NCBI GenBank assembly: GCA_007753675.1
Contig: CP036432.1
Span: 6,760,233 to 6,824,232, forward strand
Direction of reading: 5' to 3'
Source of the DNA: Stieleria magnilauensis
Lineage (GTDB): Bacteria > Planctomycetota > Planctomycetia > Pirellulales > Pirellulaceae
DNA length: 64,000 bases
Below, piece after piece: positions 32,013-40,543 of this stretch (the first letter of the stretch is position 1; the number at the start of each line of letters is the position of its first letter). The notes under the pieces are model-generated. The model saw only the letters and a list, made by a program, of their open reading frames with translations. It made no database searches and was not told the DNA's origin. Made by a program: the position numbers and the translations under genes.

Positions 32013-32743
32013 TTTCGGCCGCTGTCGGTTTCGATCATGTTGAGCAGTTGATCGATGTCGATGGGTTTTTGGCAGACGGCGTTGACGACTTGGTCACCGA
32101 GTTCGTCGTAGGCATCGGCAGCGATTTTCCGGTCTCCGCTGACGATGATCGTGCGTGCTTTCGGGACCGCTTGATGGATCCGACGGATGACATTCCGCCC
32201 GTCACCGCTGCCGAGTTTCAAATCGACGATCGCAACTTGGCATTGCGAGTCACTGGCCTGCGAGATCCCTTCGGCTTCGCTGTGCGCCAATGCCACGCGA
32301 AAATGCCGCAGGTTCAGCACTTGCCAAAGCGACTGGCAGAAGTCTTCGTCATCGTCGACGACCAGCACGATCGGGGCGCTGGCGGCGCGGGCGAGTTTTT
32401 CCAGCAGGTCGTGAATGTCGACGGGTTTTCGTAGCACGTCCCACGTCCCTGCGTTTTTCGCTTGCTGGGCACCGTCGCTGCCGGCCCAGGCGGTGATCAT
32501 GATGGCGGCCACCGAGGGCTGCAGTTTCTTGATTTCCCGATACAGCGATGCACCGTCCATGCCGGGCATTTGGTAGTCCAACAGGACGACGTCAAAGCGA
32601 CTGTCGCGAACGCAACGCAGCGCCGCGGTGGCGTCTTCGGCCGTCGTGGTTTGGTAGCCGAGGTCGCTGAGGATATCGGCAAAGTTGGTTCGAATGTCCG
32701 CATCGTCGTCGACGATCAAGACCCTTGATCCGCTCTCATTCAT
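32009..32743 (-). CDS. Double-receiver response regulator
   Basis: The 244-residue protein consists of two CheY-like receiver domains and no output domain: first about 6-118 with phospho-acceptor Asp56 in LLDYQMPG and Lys106 in LRKPVD; second about 124-240 with Asp174 in VDLKLG and Lys in CQKPID. It is likely a phosphorelay or signal-integration protein for the kinases beside it. It starts 8 bases inside the 3' end of the kinase gene upstream, so the two are translationally coupled. Confidence 0.9.
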   Translation of the reverse strand: MNESGSRVLIVDDDADIRTNFADILSDLGYQTTTAEDATAALRCVRDSRFDVVLLDYQMPGMDGASLYREIKKLQPSVAAIMITAWAGSDGAQQAKNAGTWDVLRKPVDIHDLLEKLARAASAPIVLVVDDDEDFCQSLWQVLNLRHFRVALAHSEAEGISQASDSQCQVAIVDLKLGSGDGRNVIRRIHQAVPKARTIIVSGDRKIAADAYDELGDQVVNAVCQKPIDIDQLLNMIETDSGRN

Positions 32744-33887
32744 CGTGGCCTGGTTCCTCCCCCGAGAACGGTTTCAGGTGCACCGAAAACGTCGTCCCTT
32801 TTCCGAGATGGCTTTCCACTTCCAGTCGCCCCTGGTTCTTTTTTAGGATCGCGACAGAGATGGCCAACCCGAGGCCCATCCCGCGAGCTTTGGTGGAAAA
32901 AAGTGGTTCGACCACGCGAGCCAAGTCGTCGGGTTTGATCCCGATGCCGGTGTCGGAAACCTGAACGACCAATTCATCGGGAGCGATCTGTCCGGCGATG
33001 GAGAGAGTGCCTCCATCGGGCATCGCGTCGCGGGCGTTGCGGATCAGGTTACGAAAAACGATGGAAACCTGATTCGGATCGATGGCAGCTTGAAATCCAC
33101 TGTCTGGCAAATCCGTCTCGATTTGAATGTTCGCCGGCATCGAAACGGAGGACACAATTTTGCGGAGCATTTCTTTCACGTCGCAGGCAATCACGGCCGG
33201 TTCGGGCATCCGAGCGATATCCGAAAGCGCGGTGATCACATTGTCGATCATGGTGACCTGCCGATCAATCCTCTCCAAGTGTTCATGCACCTTTTCCGGC
33301 GATGGAGTTTGAACGTTTCTCAGATAGTATACCGATGTCCGGACGGCATTGAGTGGGTTTCGGATTTCGTGGGCGATGCCGCCGGAGACTTGACCGAGTG
33401 TGGCCATCCGCTCGGATTTCAGCAGATCCGCTTGTGCGGCACGTAATTCAGCGGTTCGTTCCTGCACGCGATGTTCAAGTTTTTCGTTGGCCAGAGCCAG
33501 TTGTCGCTGTGCATTTTTGATGTCGGTGATATCACGAACGATTCCGGCGAACAAGATTTGATCGCCGACGGCCATCCGGCTGACGGCCAAGTGCATCGGG
33601 AACGTGGAGCCGTCTTTTCGTTTTCCGATCACCTCACGACCGATCCCGATGATCTTCGCTTCGCCCGTCTTGAGGTAGTTGGCCAGATAACCGTCGTGCT
33701 GTTCCCGAAACGGGCTGGGCATCAGCATGTTGACGTTTTTTCCGAGCATCTCGCTTTTTTCAAAGCCGAACAACTGGGTCGTGGCCGGGTTGGCTGTCTG
33801 GATCGCGCCCCTGCTGTCGATGACGATGATGGCGTCCACGGCGGCTTCCAGGATCGCCAGCAGCACCGCTTGGTCTTGATTATGCAT
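32736..33887 (-). CDS. PAS-domain sensor histidine kinase
   Basis: The 383-residue soluble kinase has a PAS domain (about 8-122; the order resembles FixL, IVIDSRGAIQTANPATTQLF), a linker coiled coil (125-160), a HisKA domain with His173 in GGIAHEIRNPLN and an HATPase_c domain (about 270-375: N-box FRNLIRNARDA, G1 DTGIGI, G2 GMGLGLAI). No membrane segments, so it senses a cytoplasmic signal. Coupled to the double-receiver gene downstream. A heme-binding PAS is possible but no ligand residue is identified. Confidence 0.92.
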   Translation of the reverse strand: MHNQDQAVLLAILEAAVDAIIVIDSRGAIQTANPATTQLFGFEKSEMLGKNVNMLMPSPFREQHDGYLANYLKTGEAKIIGIGREVIGKRKDGSTFPMHLAVSRMAVGDQILFAGIVRDITDIKNAQRQLALANEKLEHRVQERTAELRAAQADLLKSERMATLGQVSGGIAHEIRNPLNAVRTSVYYLRNVQTPSPEKVHEHLERIDRQVTMIDNVITALSDIARMPEPAVIACDVKEMLRKIVSSVSMPANIQIETDLPDSGFQAAIDPNQVSIVFRNLIRNARDAMPDGGTLSIAGQIAPDELVVQVSDTGIGIKPDDLARVVEPLFSTKARGMGLGLAISVAILKKNQGRLEVESHLGKGTTFSVHLKPFSGEEPGHDE

Positions 33888-33913
33888 TCCGCTTGCTCCG
33901 CTGCGTCGGCCGG

Positions 33914-35371
33914 CTAGGGGTAGATTTCGACGTCGCAGGATTTTTGGCGGGGGAGTCTGATTTCAAAGGCGGCGCCGTTGGGATGGGTTCGAGCCGCGAT
34001 GGAGCCGCGATGTGCTTCAATGATTCTCTGGCAGATCGATAGTCCGAGCCCGGTACCGCTTTGCTTGGTGGTGAAGAAGGGTTCAAAGAGTTTTTCCAAT
34101 TGTTCCTCGGACATTCCCGGTCCATTATCCAGGACGGTGAGTTTGACGTGATCACGATCGCAAACGCAATTCAATTCAATGCGGACCGGATCGTGACAAG
34201 CCGCCAGCGCATTTTCGAACAAGTTTCGAAAGACCTGCTCCATTCGTAGCGTGTCGACATCGACCTTGATGTTGCACGACTCGAAATTTTCGATCAGCTG
34301 GACGTCACGCTGGGCGTGGGAGACGGCGAGATCGTCCCAGACCCGCCGCCAGATCTCGGGCAGCCCGACCGTCGTGGGACGCATCTGGATGGGTGCGGCA
34401 AACGACCGAACCTCCTCCAGCAAGCACTTGAGGTCGTCGGTGGCTCGTTGGATTTTCTTCAGGTCGTGGAGGGCATGTTCATTCCCGGCGATCTCCAGCC
34501 CCAGCAATTCGCTGGCGGCTTGGATACGTTGCAGGGCATTGCGGCTCTCGTGGGCCAGGGCGGTCATCGTCTGCCCGATCGCGGCGAGCCTTTCGGACTG
34601 CAACGCCCGGGTTTGTGCCGCCGTCAGGTCGCTGATGTCGACGCCGACGGCCAGTACGGACGTGACTTCGCCGTTATGGTTTTTGAGCGTCGTGTTGGAC
34701 CATCGCACCTGGTACAGGCGACCGTCTTTGCCGACGACGGAGTTGACGACGCCACGCGTGTGCACGTCATGCGCGGTGCGAATGAAGACCTCTTTGACGC
34801 GTTCCCGATCCTCTTCGGTGATGCAGACTTCGAACCAATTCTTTCCCTTCAGGTCGCCCGGAGTCCAACCGGTGAGTTGTTCCAGGTACGGATTCAATTG
34901 AATCACCGTACCCTCCAGGTCCAAGACCAGCACGATCGCCTCGGCCGTGTCGAGAACCAGCTCGGCGAACGCATGCTCTTTGGCCAATTCCGCCTCGAGT
35001 CGCTTTTTGTCCGCGATCCGACGCACCGTACTGCGCAAGTCGTCCGGAATGATCGGCTTGATGACATAGTCGGTCACCCCCAACCGGAACGCCGTAATCG
35101 TGCTTTGCATGTCGGCAAACCCGGTGATCACGATGATGTCGGATCCCTTCACCGAATCGATCAGCTCCGGAAGCAGATCCTCGATCAATCCGTCAGGCAA
35201 TTTGCGATCGGAAATCACGATTTGAAACGCGTCGCGATCGGCCCATGCCTTTGCTTCGGCCAACGAACAGGCACCGACGACATGATGTCCGTCCAGTTCG
35301 AGGATATCGCAGAGGTTGGTGAGCGTGTCAGCATCGTCTTCGATAATAAGAATGCTGAGTGATTCGTTCAT
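33914..35371 (-). CDS. Receiver-PAS-histidine kinase hybrid
   Basis: The 485-residue protein from the ATG at 35371 has a receiver domain (5-118, Asp55 in ISDRKLPD, Lys105 in VIKPI), a PAS domain (about 130-250), a HisKA region with His274 in ALAHESRNALQR and an HATPase_c domain (about 365-475: FRNLFENAL, DNGPGM, GTGLGLSI). The HisKA box HESRNALQR differs from the usual HEIRNPL and is shared with the kinase at 36197. The longer start (MYHAAAAS...) lacks conservation. A stand-alone input-receiver plus kinase suggests a link in a phosphorelay with the neighbours. Confidence 0.9.
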   Translation of the reverse strand: MNESLSILIIEDDADTLTNLCDILELDGHHVVGACSLAEAKAWADRDAFQIVISDRKLPDGLIEDLLPELIDSVKGSDIIVITGFADMQSTITAFRLGVTDYVIKPIIPDDLRSTVRRIADKKRLEAELAKEHAFAELVLDTAEAIVLVLDLEGTVIQLNPYLEQLTGWTPGDLKGKNWFEVCITEEDRERVKEVFIRTAHDVHTRGVVNSVVGKDGRLYQVRWSNTTLKNHNGEVTSVLAVGVDISDLTAAQTRALQSERLAAIGQTMTALAHESRNALQRIQAASELLGLEIAGNEHALHDLKKIQRATDDLKCLLEEVRSFAAPIQMRPTTVGLPEIWRRVWDDLAVSHAQRDVQLIENFESCNIKVDVDTLRMEQVFRNLFENALAACHDPVRIELNCVCDRDHVKLTVLDNGPGMSEEQLEKLFEPFFTTKQSGTGLGLSICQRIIEAHRGSIAARTHPNGAAFEIRLPRQKSCDVEIYP

Positions 35372-35509
35372 GGGCACCGGCGACGAAAAAAGAACGACGT
35401 CATCTGGAGAAGCAGCCGCTGCATGGTACACCGAACGATGCCCCTAATTCTAGGGTATGCCGGACCCGTTCGTTCCACCCGACGCCCACACACTGACGAA
35501 CCATCCGGC

Positions 35510-35947
35510 CTAGGGATCGACCTCCAGCTCGTTACAGATCTGCATTCCGATGGCCACGGGCAAAAGCGATTCCTGCGCCATCTGCTTTTGGTAGAAGCTT
35601 GAAACGCGACCGCGCAGAATGATCTGACCGTCCTGCACGTTCACCTCGATTTGCCGCAATTCGCCCGATCCGGATTGGGCGAGGATCTCGCGGAAAAAGG
35701 CATTCTTTTCACACGCGCTGGAGGAAGCGATCGGTTGCGACGGGCGATCCCCCGCCGGCTCGCAGTCCCCCGCCGGCTCGCAGTCCCCCGCCACCTCGCA
35801 GCCCCCCGCCGGCTCGCCGTCAGGTACGTCGCTGCGATCGGGCGAGTTCCTGATGCCGCCACCGGCAGCCTGGCCAGTCTGTTCCGTTTGGCGGACTTCA
35901 CTCGATTCCGCATCCGAGTCTGAGGGGAAGGTTCGCACAGTTGACAT
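35510..35947 (-). CDS. BON-domain protein with short tandem repeats
   Basis: The 145-residue protein has a variable N-terminal half and a C-terminal BON domain (about 95-145: LRQIEVNVQDGQIILRGRVS, MQICNELEVDP), a fold that binds lipids or other small hydrophobic ligands. The middle contains a repeated five-residue unit (CEPAGD type), encoded by 15-bp DNA repeats at 35.75-35.82 kb, which probably vary in number. No signal peptide. The ATG at 35947 is chosen; the frame upstream is Pro/Arg filler. Located between the kinase genes. Confidence 0.7.
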   Translation of the reverse strand: MSTVRTFPSDSDAESSEVRQTEQTGQAAGGGIRNSPDRSDVPDGEPAGGCEVAGDCEPAGDCEPAGDRPSQPIASSSACEKNAFFREILAQSGSGELRQIEVNVQDGQIILRGRVSSFYQKQMAQESLLPVAIGMQICNELEVDP

Positions 35948-36196
35948 CAGGATCAACTCCTTTGGGTCATCGCCCGCTGGCGACGGAGCACCCGGCGGCC
36001 AGGGACGCGCCCACGGGAAAACACGATTGGTTACGTCAGTCAAAATCCACATCCTGCGAAACTCATGCCCACTTGACAAAACCGTCTCAAATCCTGCGGT
36101 TTTTGGGATAAGAAAATTTGAGTTTTGGTCCGGTTCGGCACTCTGCGTGCGGGGTGGGGGTGTGTTCACGAGTCCTCTCACGTGGCAGTTCGAACC

Positions 36197-37330
36197 ATGA
36201 ATTCACTCGCAAAACTCTTTTCTCACTCGTCGCTCACACGTCAGGCCATGGAAGTTTCCCCTTCCGCGGTCGTGGTTGCGGACCATTCGGGGACCATTCT
36301 GTTTGCCAATGAGAATGCCCAGCATTGGTTCGGCTATGCACCTTCGGAGATCACCGGATCAACGCTTGATGGGTTGCTGCCGGAGATCAGCCAACGTGAC
36401 GACCACGCACACTCGGCGCACGCAATGGCACAGACACCGATCGACATGGAACAGGGGGGGCCCCAGCGCGTTGTCTGTAAAGACGGCTCAGAGATGGTGG
36501 TCGACGTCACGTTGGTCCCGGTCGAAGAACAATCCGAGCCATTGATCCTGGCCAATTTTTCGAGGTCCGACTCGGGCACGCTCGATGGCCAACGGTTGGA
36601 ATATGAACGGTTTGATGCGATCGCCAAGATGATTAGCGGTCTGGCGCACGAGAGCCGCAACGCGCTGCAGCGAGCCGTTGCCTGTCTGGACCTGCTCGAA
36701 CTGGACTTCAGCGAAAGCGACCGCCACCTGGAATTGTCTCGCAAGATCCGCCGTTCCCTTTCCGATCTGCTGGAGAACTACGACGAGGTCAGGCGATTCG
36801 CCGCACCGATCACGTTGAGTCGAACCGCGACCCACTTGGCACCCCTGTGTCAAAGCGTGTTTGATGAGTTGCAAATGAAATGCGACGCCTGGGCGAACCG
36901 GATCGAGATCGTGGGGGACGACACCGACGATGATCTGGCGTGCGTCGACCGTGGCAAGTTCCAGGAAGTGTTCCATCAGATTCTGGACAATGCCTTTGAC
37001 CAGCCACACGGTCGCGTCCACATCCGCGTGAGACATGAGCGAACCACGATCCGAAATCAGGCCGCCGTGCGGATCAGCATTCACAACGATGGGCAACCGT
37101 TTTACGCCGAAGCTCTGGTCCGTGCGTTCGAACCCTTTTACACGACCAAGCAACACGGGACGGGGCTGGGGCTGTCGATCAGTCGTCGCATCGTGGAAGC
37201 ACATGGCGGCCAGATTCTCGCCCGCAACCCCGACGAGGGCGGCGCGGAGATCGAATTCGTGGTGCCGCGAGACGTGCCCCAGCTGGACCAGGCACAGCGC
37301 ACCGCGATGGCCTTTCCCGTCGCCGATTGA
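36197..37330 (+). CDS. PAS-domain sensor histidine kinase
   Basis: The 377-residue kinase has a PAS domain (about 15-125), a HisKA box with His151 in GLAHESRNALQR and an HATPase_c domain (about 250-365: FHQILDNAFD, HNDGQPF, GTGLGLSI). The D-box Asp is replaced within HNDGQP, so ATP binding may be altered. It shares the HESRNALQR box with the kinase at 33914 and probably arose with it. Opposite strand to the rest of the island, starting 249 bases from the BON gene, so a divergent promoter lies between. Confidence 0.88.
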   Translation: MNSLAKLFSHSSLTRQAMEVSPSAVVVADHSGTILFANENAQHWFGYAPSEITGSTLDGLLPEISQRDDHAHSAHAMAQTPIDMEQGGPQRVVCKDGSEMVVDVTLVPVEEQSEPLILANFSRSDSGTLDGQRLEYERFDAIAKMISGLAHESRNALQRAVACLDLLELDFSESDRHLELSRKIRRSLSDLLENYDEVRRFAAPITLSRTATHLAPLCQSVFDELQMKCDAWANRIEIVGDDTDDDLACVDRGKFQEVFHQILDNAFDQPHGRVHIRVRHERTTIRNQAAVRISIHNDGQPFYAEALVRAFEPFYTTKQHGTGLGLSISRRIVEAHGGQILARNPDEGGAEIEFVVPRDVPQLDQAQRTAMAFPVAD

Positions 37331-37422
37331 CGTAACCACAAACGAAGGCCGTTGATCGATCCGAATGTATCAAACGAATCGGAGCGAGGCTGTTCTAAAC
37401 GTGGCGTACGCTTCCAGCTTGC

Positions 37423-37447
37423 GTCGGTCAGGCTTTGCCTGGCCGAC
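37423..37447. terminator. Hairpin between convergent genes
   Basis: GTCGGTCAGGC and GCCTGGCCGAC pair around TTT with one G-T pair. It lies 93 bases after the kinase and 19 bases from the convergent DUF952 gene. No T-run, so a bidirectional terminator is only likely. Confidence 0.45.
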
Positions 37448-37465
37448 ATCAACACGTATCCCGCC

Positions 37466-37825
37466 CTACTGAGCCGGTCTGAACGAATCCGGAAACCGAT
37501 GACTCCCGTCTTCACCCAGCGGCAGTGGATCGACCGAGATCACTGCGTCCAATGGAATGTCACCATAGACATGCGGGAAAAGGGCTCCGTCACGGGAGGC
37601 CTCCCACCGCAATGTCTCACCGAGTTGATCGGCGTCGACGGCAACCAACAGTAAATCCTCTCGTCCGGCAAAGTACAGTTTCGCCGTCGTCTCGACTTGG
37701 TTGTGACCGGACAGGTGGATAAAGCCGTCAGTCAAATCAATGCCGCAGCCTGAGAAAACGTTTGCGGAGCGCGCGTCGTCCCAATCGGCTTTGGCGAGGA
37801 TTTTGTAAAGGGTTGGAGTGTTCAA
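37466..37825 (-). CDS. DUF952-family protein
   Basis: The 119-residue protein has the features I recognise for DUF952: LYKILAKADWDDARSANVF, then GIDLTDGFIHLSGHNQVETT, LLLVAVDADQLGETLRWE and FPHVYGDIPLDAVISVDPL. These are small cytoplasmic proteins of unknown function with a fold related to ADP-ribosyltransferase-like domains. TTG at 37825, 7 bases after AAGGAAA, is preferred; TTG 37855 is an alternative that overlaps the GNAT gene upstream. Confidence 0.75.
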   Translation of the reverse strand: MNTPTLYKILAKADWDDARSANVFSGCGIDLTDGFIHLSGHNQVETTAKLYFAGREDLLLVAVDADQLGETLRWEASRDGALFPHVYGDIPLDAVISVDPLPLGEDGSHRFPDSFRPAQ

Positions 37826-37841
37826 AATAGGATTTCCTTGG

Positions 37842-38261
37842 TTACGGATCCTCAATCAACCGCTTTCCGAAACTAACCACATCGTCTTCGCAAAACCCGA
37901 TCCTTTCATAGAACGCGATCGCGTCGGCGTTGTCTTTGCGGATTTGAAGATTGATTTTCGGGCAACCGGCTTCACGCAGCAAACGCTCGGCGTGTTGCAT
38001 GATGGCCCGAGCGTGACCGCCTCTGCGATGATCGGGATCCACGGCCAGATAGTTGATCCAACCGCGGTGCCCATCGTATCCGGCCATCACCGTCGCGATC
38101 ATCTGTCCGTCCAGTTCACCGACCAAGAACCACTCCGATTGCACGCTCATCTTGCGGGCAATGTCCTTGTGCGGATCATTCCACGGGCGAGTCAATCCTG
38201 ATCGCCGCCACAGCGAAATGACTTCCGCCTCGTCGTCAGCGTGATAGTTTCGAATTTGCAT
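37842..38261 (-). CDS. GNAT acetyltransferase, YpeA-like
   Basis: The 139-residue protein from the ATG at 38261 (MQIRNYHADDEAEVISLWRR) closely follows the length and motifs of YpeA-type acetyltransferases. These are PHKDIARKMSVQSEWFLVGE, motif A VDPDHRRGGHARAIMQHAER with the acetyl-CoA loop RRGGHA, and the C-terminal INLQIRKDNADAIAFYERIG. Substrate unknown. It lies upstream of DUF952 in the same direction with a small gap, probably one transcript. Confidence 0.85.
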   Translation of the reverse strand: MQIRNYHADDEAEVISLWRRSGLTRPWNDPHKDIARKMSVQSEWFLVGELDGQMIATVMAGYDGHRGWINYLAVDPDHRRGGHARAIMQHAERLLREAGCPKINLQIRKDNADAIAFYERIGFCEDDVVSFGKRLIEDP

Positions 38262-38347
38262 TTGCGATGACTGTTGTCGCTGGACGTGTTTTGGGGGTTG
38301 ACTATATTGGATGCTAGCATCAAACAACTGTCTCAACATGCTCCCCA

Positions 38348-38554
38348 GTGAAGAATCCCTATCGCTCTCCGATCGCCACGCACGATAACCAACAGCCGGG
38401 GCTCTTGTGGGGAGTTGTGTCGGTGTTCTGTTTCGGATGGGCGTTCGGGACGGCGACGCGCGCTGAATTGGACGGATTCGGCTGGTTCGGCATCGCAGTC
38501 TTCATCCTCGGCATTCTGCTTTGGACCAACTTTCGGGCTCAGTCCGGCGGCTGA
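38348..38554 (+). CDS. Small two-helix membrane protein
   Basis: A 68-residue product with the NPYRSP opening, two hydrophobic helices (about 18-34 and 43-60) and a short Gly end. The start is GTG at 38348. The class is common in planctomycetes but has no known function. It is transcribed away from the GNAT gene (87-base gap). Confidence 0.6.
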   Translation: MKNPYRSPIATHDNQQPGLLWGVVSVFCFGWAFGTATRAELDGFGWFGIAVFILGILLWTNFRAQSGG

Positions 38555-38566
38555 CTTCGCACTGGA

Positions 38567-38630
38567 GTTGGTCAAAAAATGAAGGCGAGGTGCAATTTGT
38601 TTACACGGGTGTCCCCATTTTTTGACCAAC
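38567..38630. terminator. Perfect 15-bp inverted repeat
   Basis: GTTGGTCAAAAAATG and CATTTTTTGACCAAC pair exactly around a 34-base loop; a third CATTTTTTGACC follows at 38631. Probably a repeat-derived terminator after the small membrane gene. Confidence 0.6.
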
Positions 38631-38843
38631 CCATTTTTTGACCCTCTCCCAGTCTGCCTCACGTCTGCCCCCCCCTTGTGACCTCGGACCTGCGTCACGC
38701 GTTGCTAGCAATGAATTGGCGTCGGCGTCGGCCCATTCAAGGTTCGCTCATGCAATGACGATATCCCAATGACGTGGGTGATGCCGCAACCGGCTCACCG
38801 ATCGACGCTCGGATTCCGACCACTTCCATCACGGGGCAATGCA

Positions 38844-39572
38844 ATGGGGGAGAAGCGGATCGCCATCATGCAGCCGTATTTCTTTCCCTATATCGGCTAC
38901 TTTCACCTGCTTAACGCTGCCGACGCTTTGGTGCTCTACGACAATCTGCAGTACACCAAGAAAGGCTGGATCAATCGCAACAGGATGCTGGTCAACGGCA
39001 GCGATGTGTTGTTCTCGATCCCGCTGCGCAAGGCGTCTGACTACAGCACCATCGAACAGCGAGAAGTTTCGGAAGACTTCGATCGTCGCAAACTACTCAA
39101 CCGAGTCCGATCCGCGTACCGAAAGGCGCCGCACTTCGCCGAAGCGATGAATTTGTTCACGACGGCGATCGAGTCCCCTGAAACCAATTTGTTTCGTTTC
39201 ATCAAACATTCCCTCATCCTGCTTTGCGAGCACCTGGGGATCGGAACAACGATCATTGACTCGTCCACGATTTCGATCGACCACTCCGAGCGTGGTCAAG
39301 ACAAGGTCTTGGCGATCTGTCGCGCTTTGGACGCGACGATGTATGTCAATGCGATTGGCGGGGCGGCGTTGTATGATCATACGGCGTTGAATGCGGTGGG
39401 AATTGACTTGAGATTTATCCAATCGGAAAACCGATCCTATCAACAGTTCAACCATCCCTTCGTCGCTTGGCTTTCCATCCTGGATGTGCTGATGTTCAAT
39501 TCGACGGAAAGGGTTCGCCAGTGGGTAGAAAACGGATACACGCTGGTTGCCAATCCCACGCCGGTGCCATGA
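38844..39572 (+). CDS. WbqC-family protein
   Basis: The 242-residue protein has the WbqC signature: QPYFFPYIGYFHLLNAADAL at 10-29, then DNLQYTKKGWINRNRML. WbqC-like proteins occur in O-antigen and glycolipid clusters and are thought to modify sugars; the exact reaction is not known. The start ATG at 38844 (MGEKRIAIM) is chosen because the longer frame has filler. First gene of a five-gene operon; its TGA overlaps the ATG of the next gene. Confidence 0.85.
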   Translation: MGEKRIAIMQPYFFPYIGYFHLLNAADALVLYDNLQYTKKGWINRNRMLVNGSDVLFSIPLRKASDYSTIEQREVSEDFDRRKLLNRVRSAYRKAPHFAEAMNLFTTAIESPETNLFRFIKHSLILLCEHLGIGTTIIDSSTISIDHSERGQDKVLAICRALDATMYVNAIGGAALYDHTALNAVGIDLRFIQSENRSYQQFNHPFVAWLSILDVLMFNSTERVRQWVENGYTLVANPTPVP

Positions 39573-40543
39573 CGGAGCCTTATCGCTGGACAAAGCTGGG
39601 CAAGGTATTTGACCCGACGGAATCGACCTGTCCCGGCGCTGGCTGGATTCAGGAGTTCGCTCAGGCGCCTTGCGTGGTGCCGCACGATGATTTTTTGCGA
39701 GTCTATTTTTCCTGTCGACCGGCGCCCGATTCCAACGGGCAATACACCAGCTACTCGACTTATCTGGACCTCGATCGATCCGACCTGCAAACCGTGCTCC
39801 GCGTCAGCGACCGTCCCGTGCTGCCGCTGGGCGAGATGGGGATGTTTGACCAATTCGGCATCTATCCCATCTCCGTGATCCGCTTCAACGATGTGTTTCG
39901 TGCGTACTACGCGGGATGGACGCGATGTGAGTCGGTTCCGTTCAACACGGCGATCGGTGTGGCGGAGAGTCATGACGGCGGCCAGAGCTTCACAAAGCTC
40001 GGTCCCGGCCCGGTGATTCCGTACACGCCGGACGAACCCTTCGTGATCAGCGGCCCCAAGATCCGCCGATTCAATGATCGATGGTATCTATTTTACATCG
40101 CGGGCAGAAAGTGGATCGACGACAACGGCCGCGCAGAACCCGTCTACAAAATTCGCCTTGCGACTTCCGACGACGGGCTCCACTGGCAGAAGCAAGGCGA
40201 AGATTTGCTGGAGAGCCGAATCGAACTCGACGAAGCCCAAGCCAGCCCCGATGTGATCTACTGCGACGGCAAGTACCACATGTTCTTCTGTTATCGCCAC
40301 AGCCGAAACTATCGCGGCAAAAGCGGCGGCTACAGAATCGGCTATGCCTACTCCGACGATCTCTTTCATTGGACACGCGACGACGACCGCGCGGGCATCA
40401 CGGTTTCCGACAGTGGCTGGGATAGCGAGATGGTCAGCTATCCCCATGTCTTCATGCACGACGGACGCACCTACCTGTTTTATCTCGGCAATCACGTCGG
40501 CAAACACGGGTTCGGCGTCGCGGTTTTGGAGGGGCAGCTGTGA
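39569..40543 (+). CDS. Beta-propeller glycosidase-like protein (GH43/GH32-type)
   Basis: The 324-residue protein has a propeller of repeated blades with glycosidase-type motifs: RWTKLGKVFDPTE, EFAQAPCVVPHDDFLRVYFS, GIYPISVIRFNDVFRAYYAG, then DGLHWQKQG and WDSEMVSYPHVFMHDGRTYL. Related to five-bladed glycoside hydrolases and phosphorylases of the GH43/GH130 type, but catalytic residues cannot be assigned with certainty. No signal peptide, so cytoplasmic. Overlaps both neighbours by 4 bases (ATGA, GTGA). Paralogous to the next gene. Confidence 0.7.
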   Translation: MTEPYRWTKLGKVFDPTESTCPGAGWIQEFAQAPCVVPHDDFLRVYFSCRPAPDSNGQYTSYSTYLDLDRSDLQTVLRVSDRPVLPLGEMGMFDQFGIYPISVIRFNDVFRAYYAGWTRCESVPFNTAIGVAESHDGGQSFTKLGPGPVIPYTPDEPFVISGPKIRRFNDRWYLFYIAGRKWIDDNGRAEPVYKIRLATSDDGLHWQKQGEDLLESRIELDEAQASPDVIYCDGKYHMFFCYRHSRNYRGKSGGYRIGYAYSDDLFHWTRDDDRAGITVSDSGWDSEMVSYPHVFMHDGRTYLFYLGNHVGKHGFGVAVLEGQL

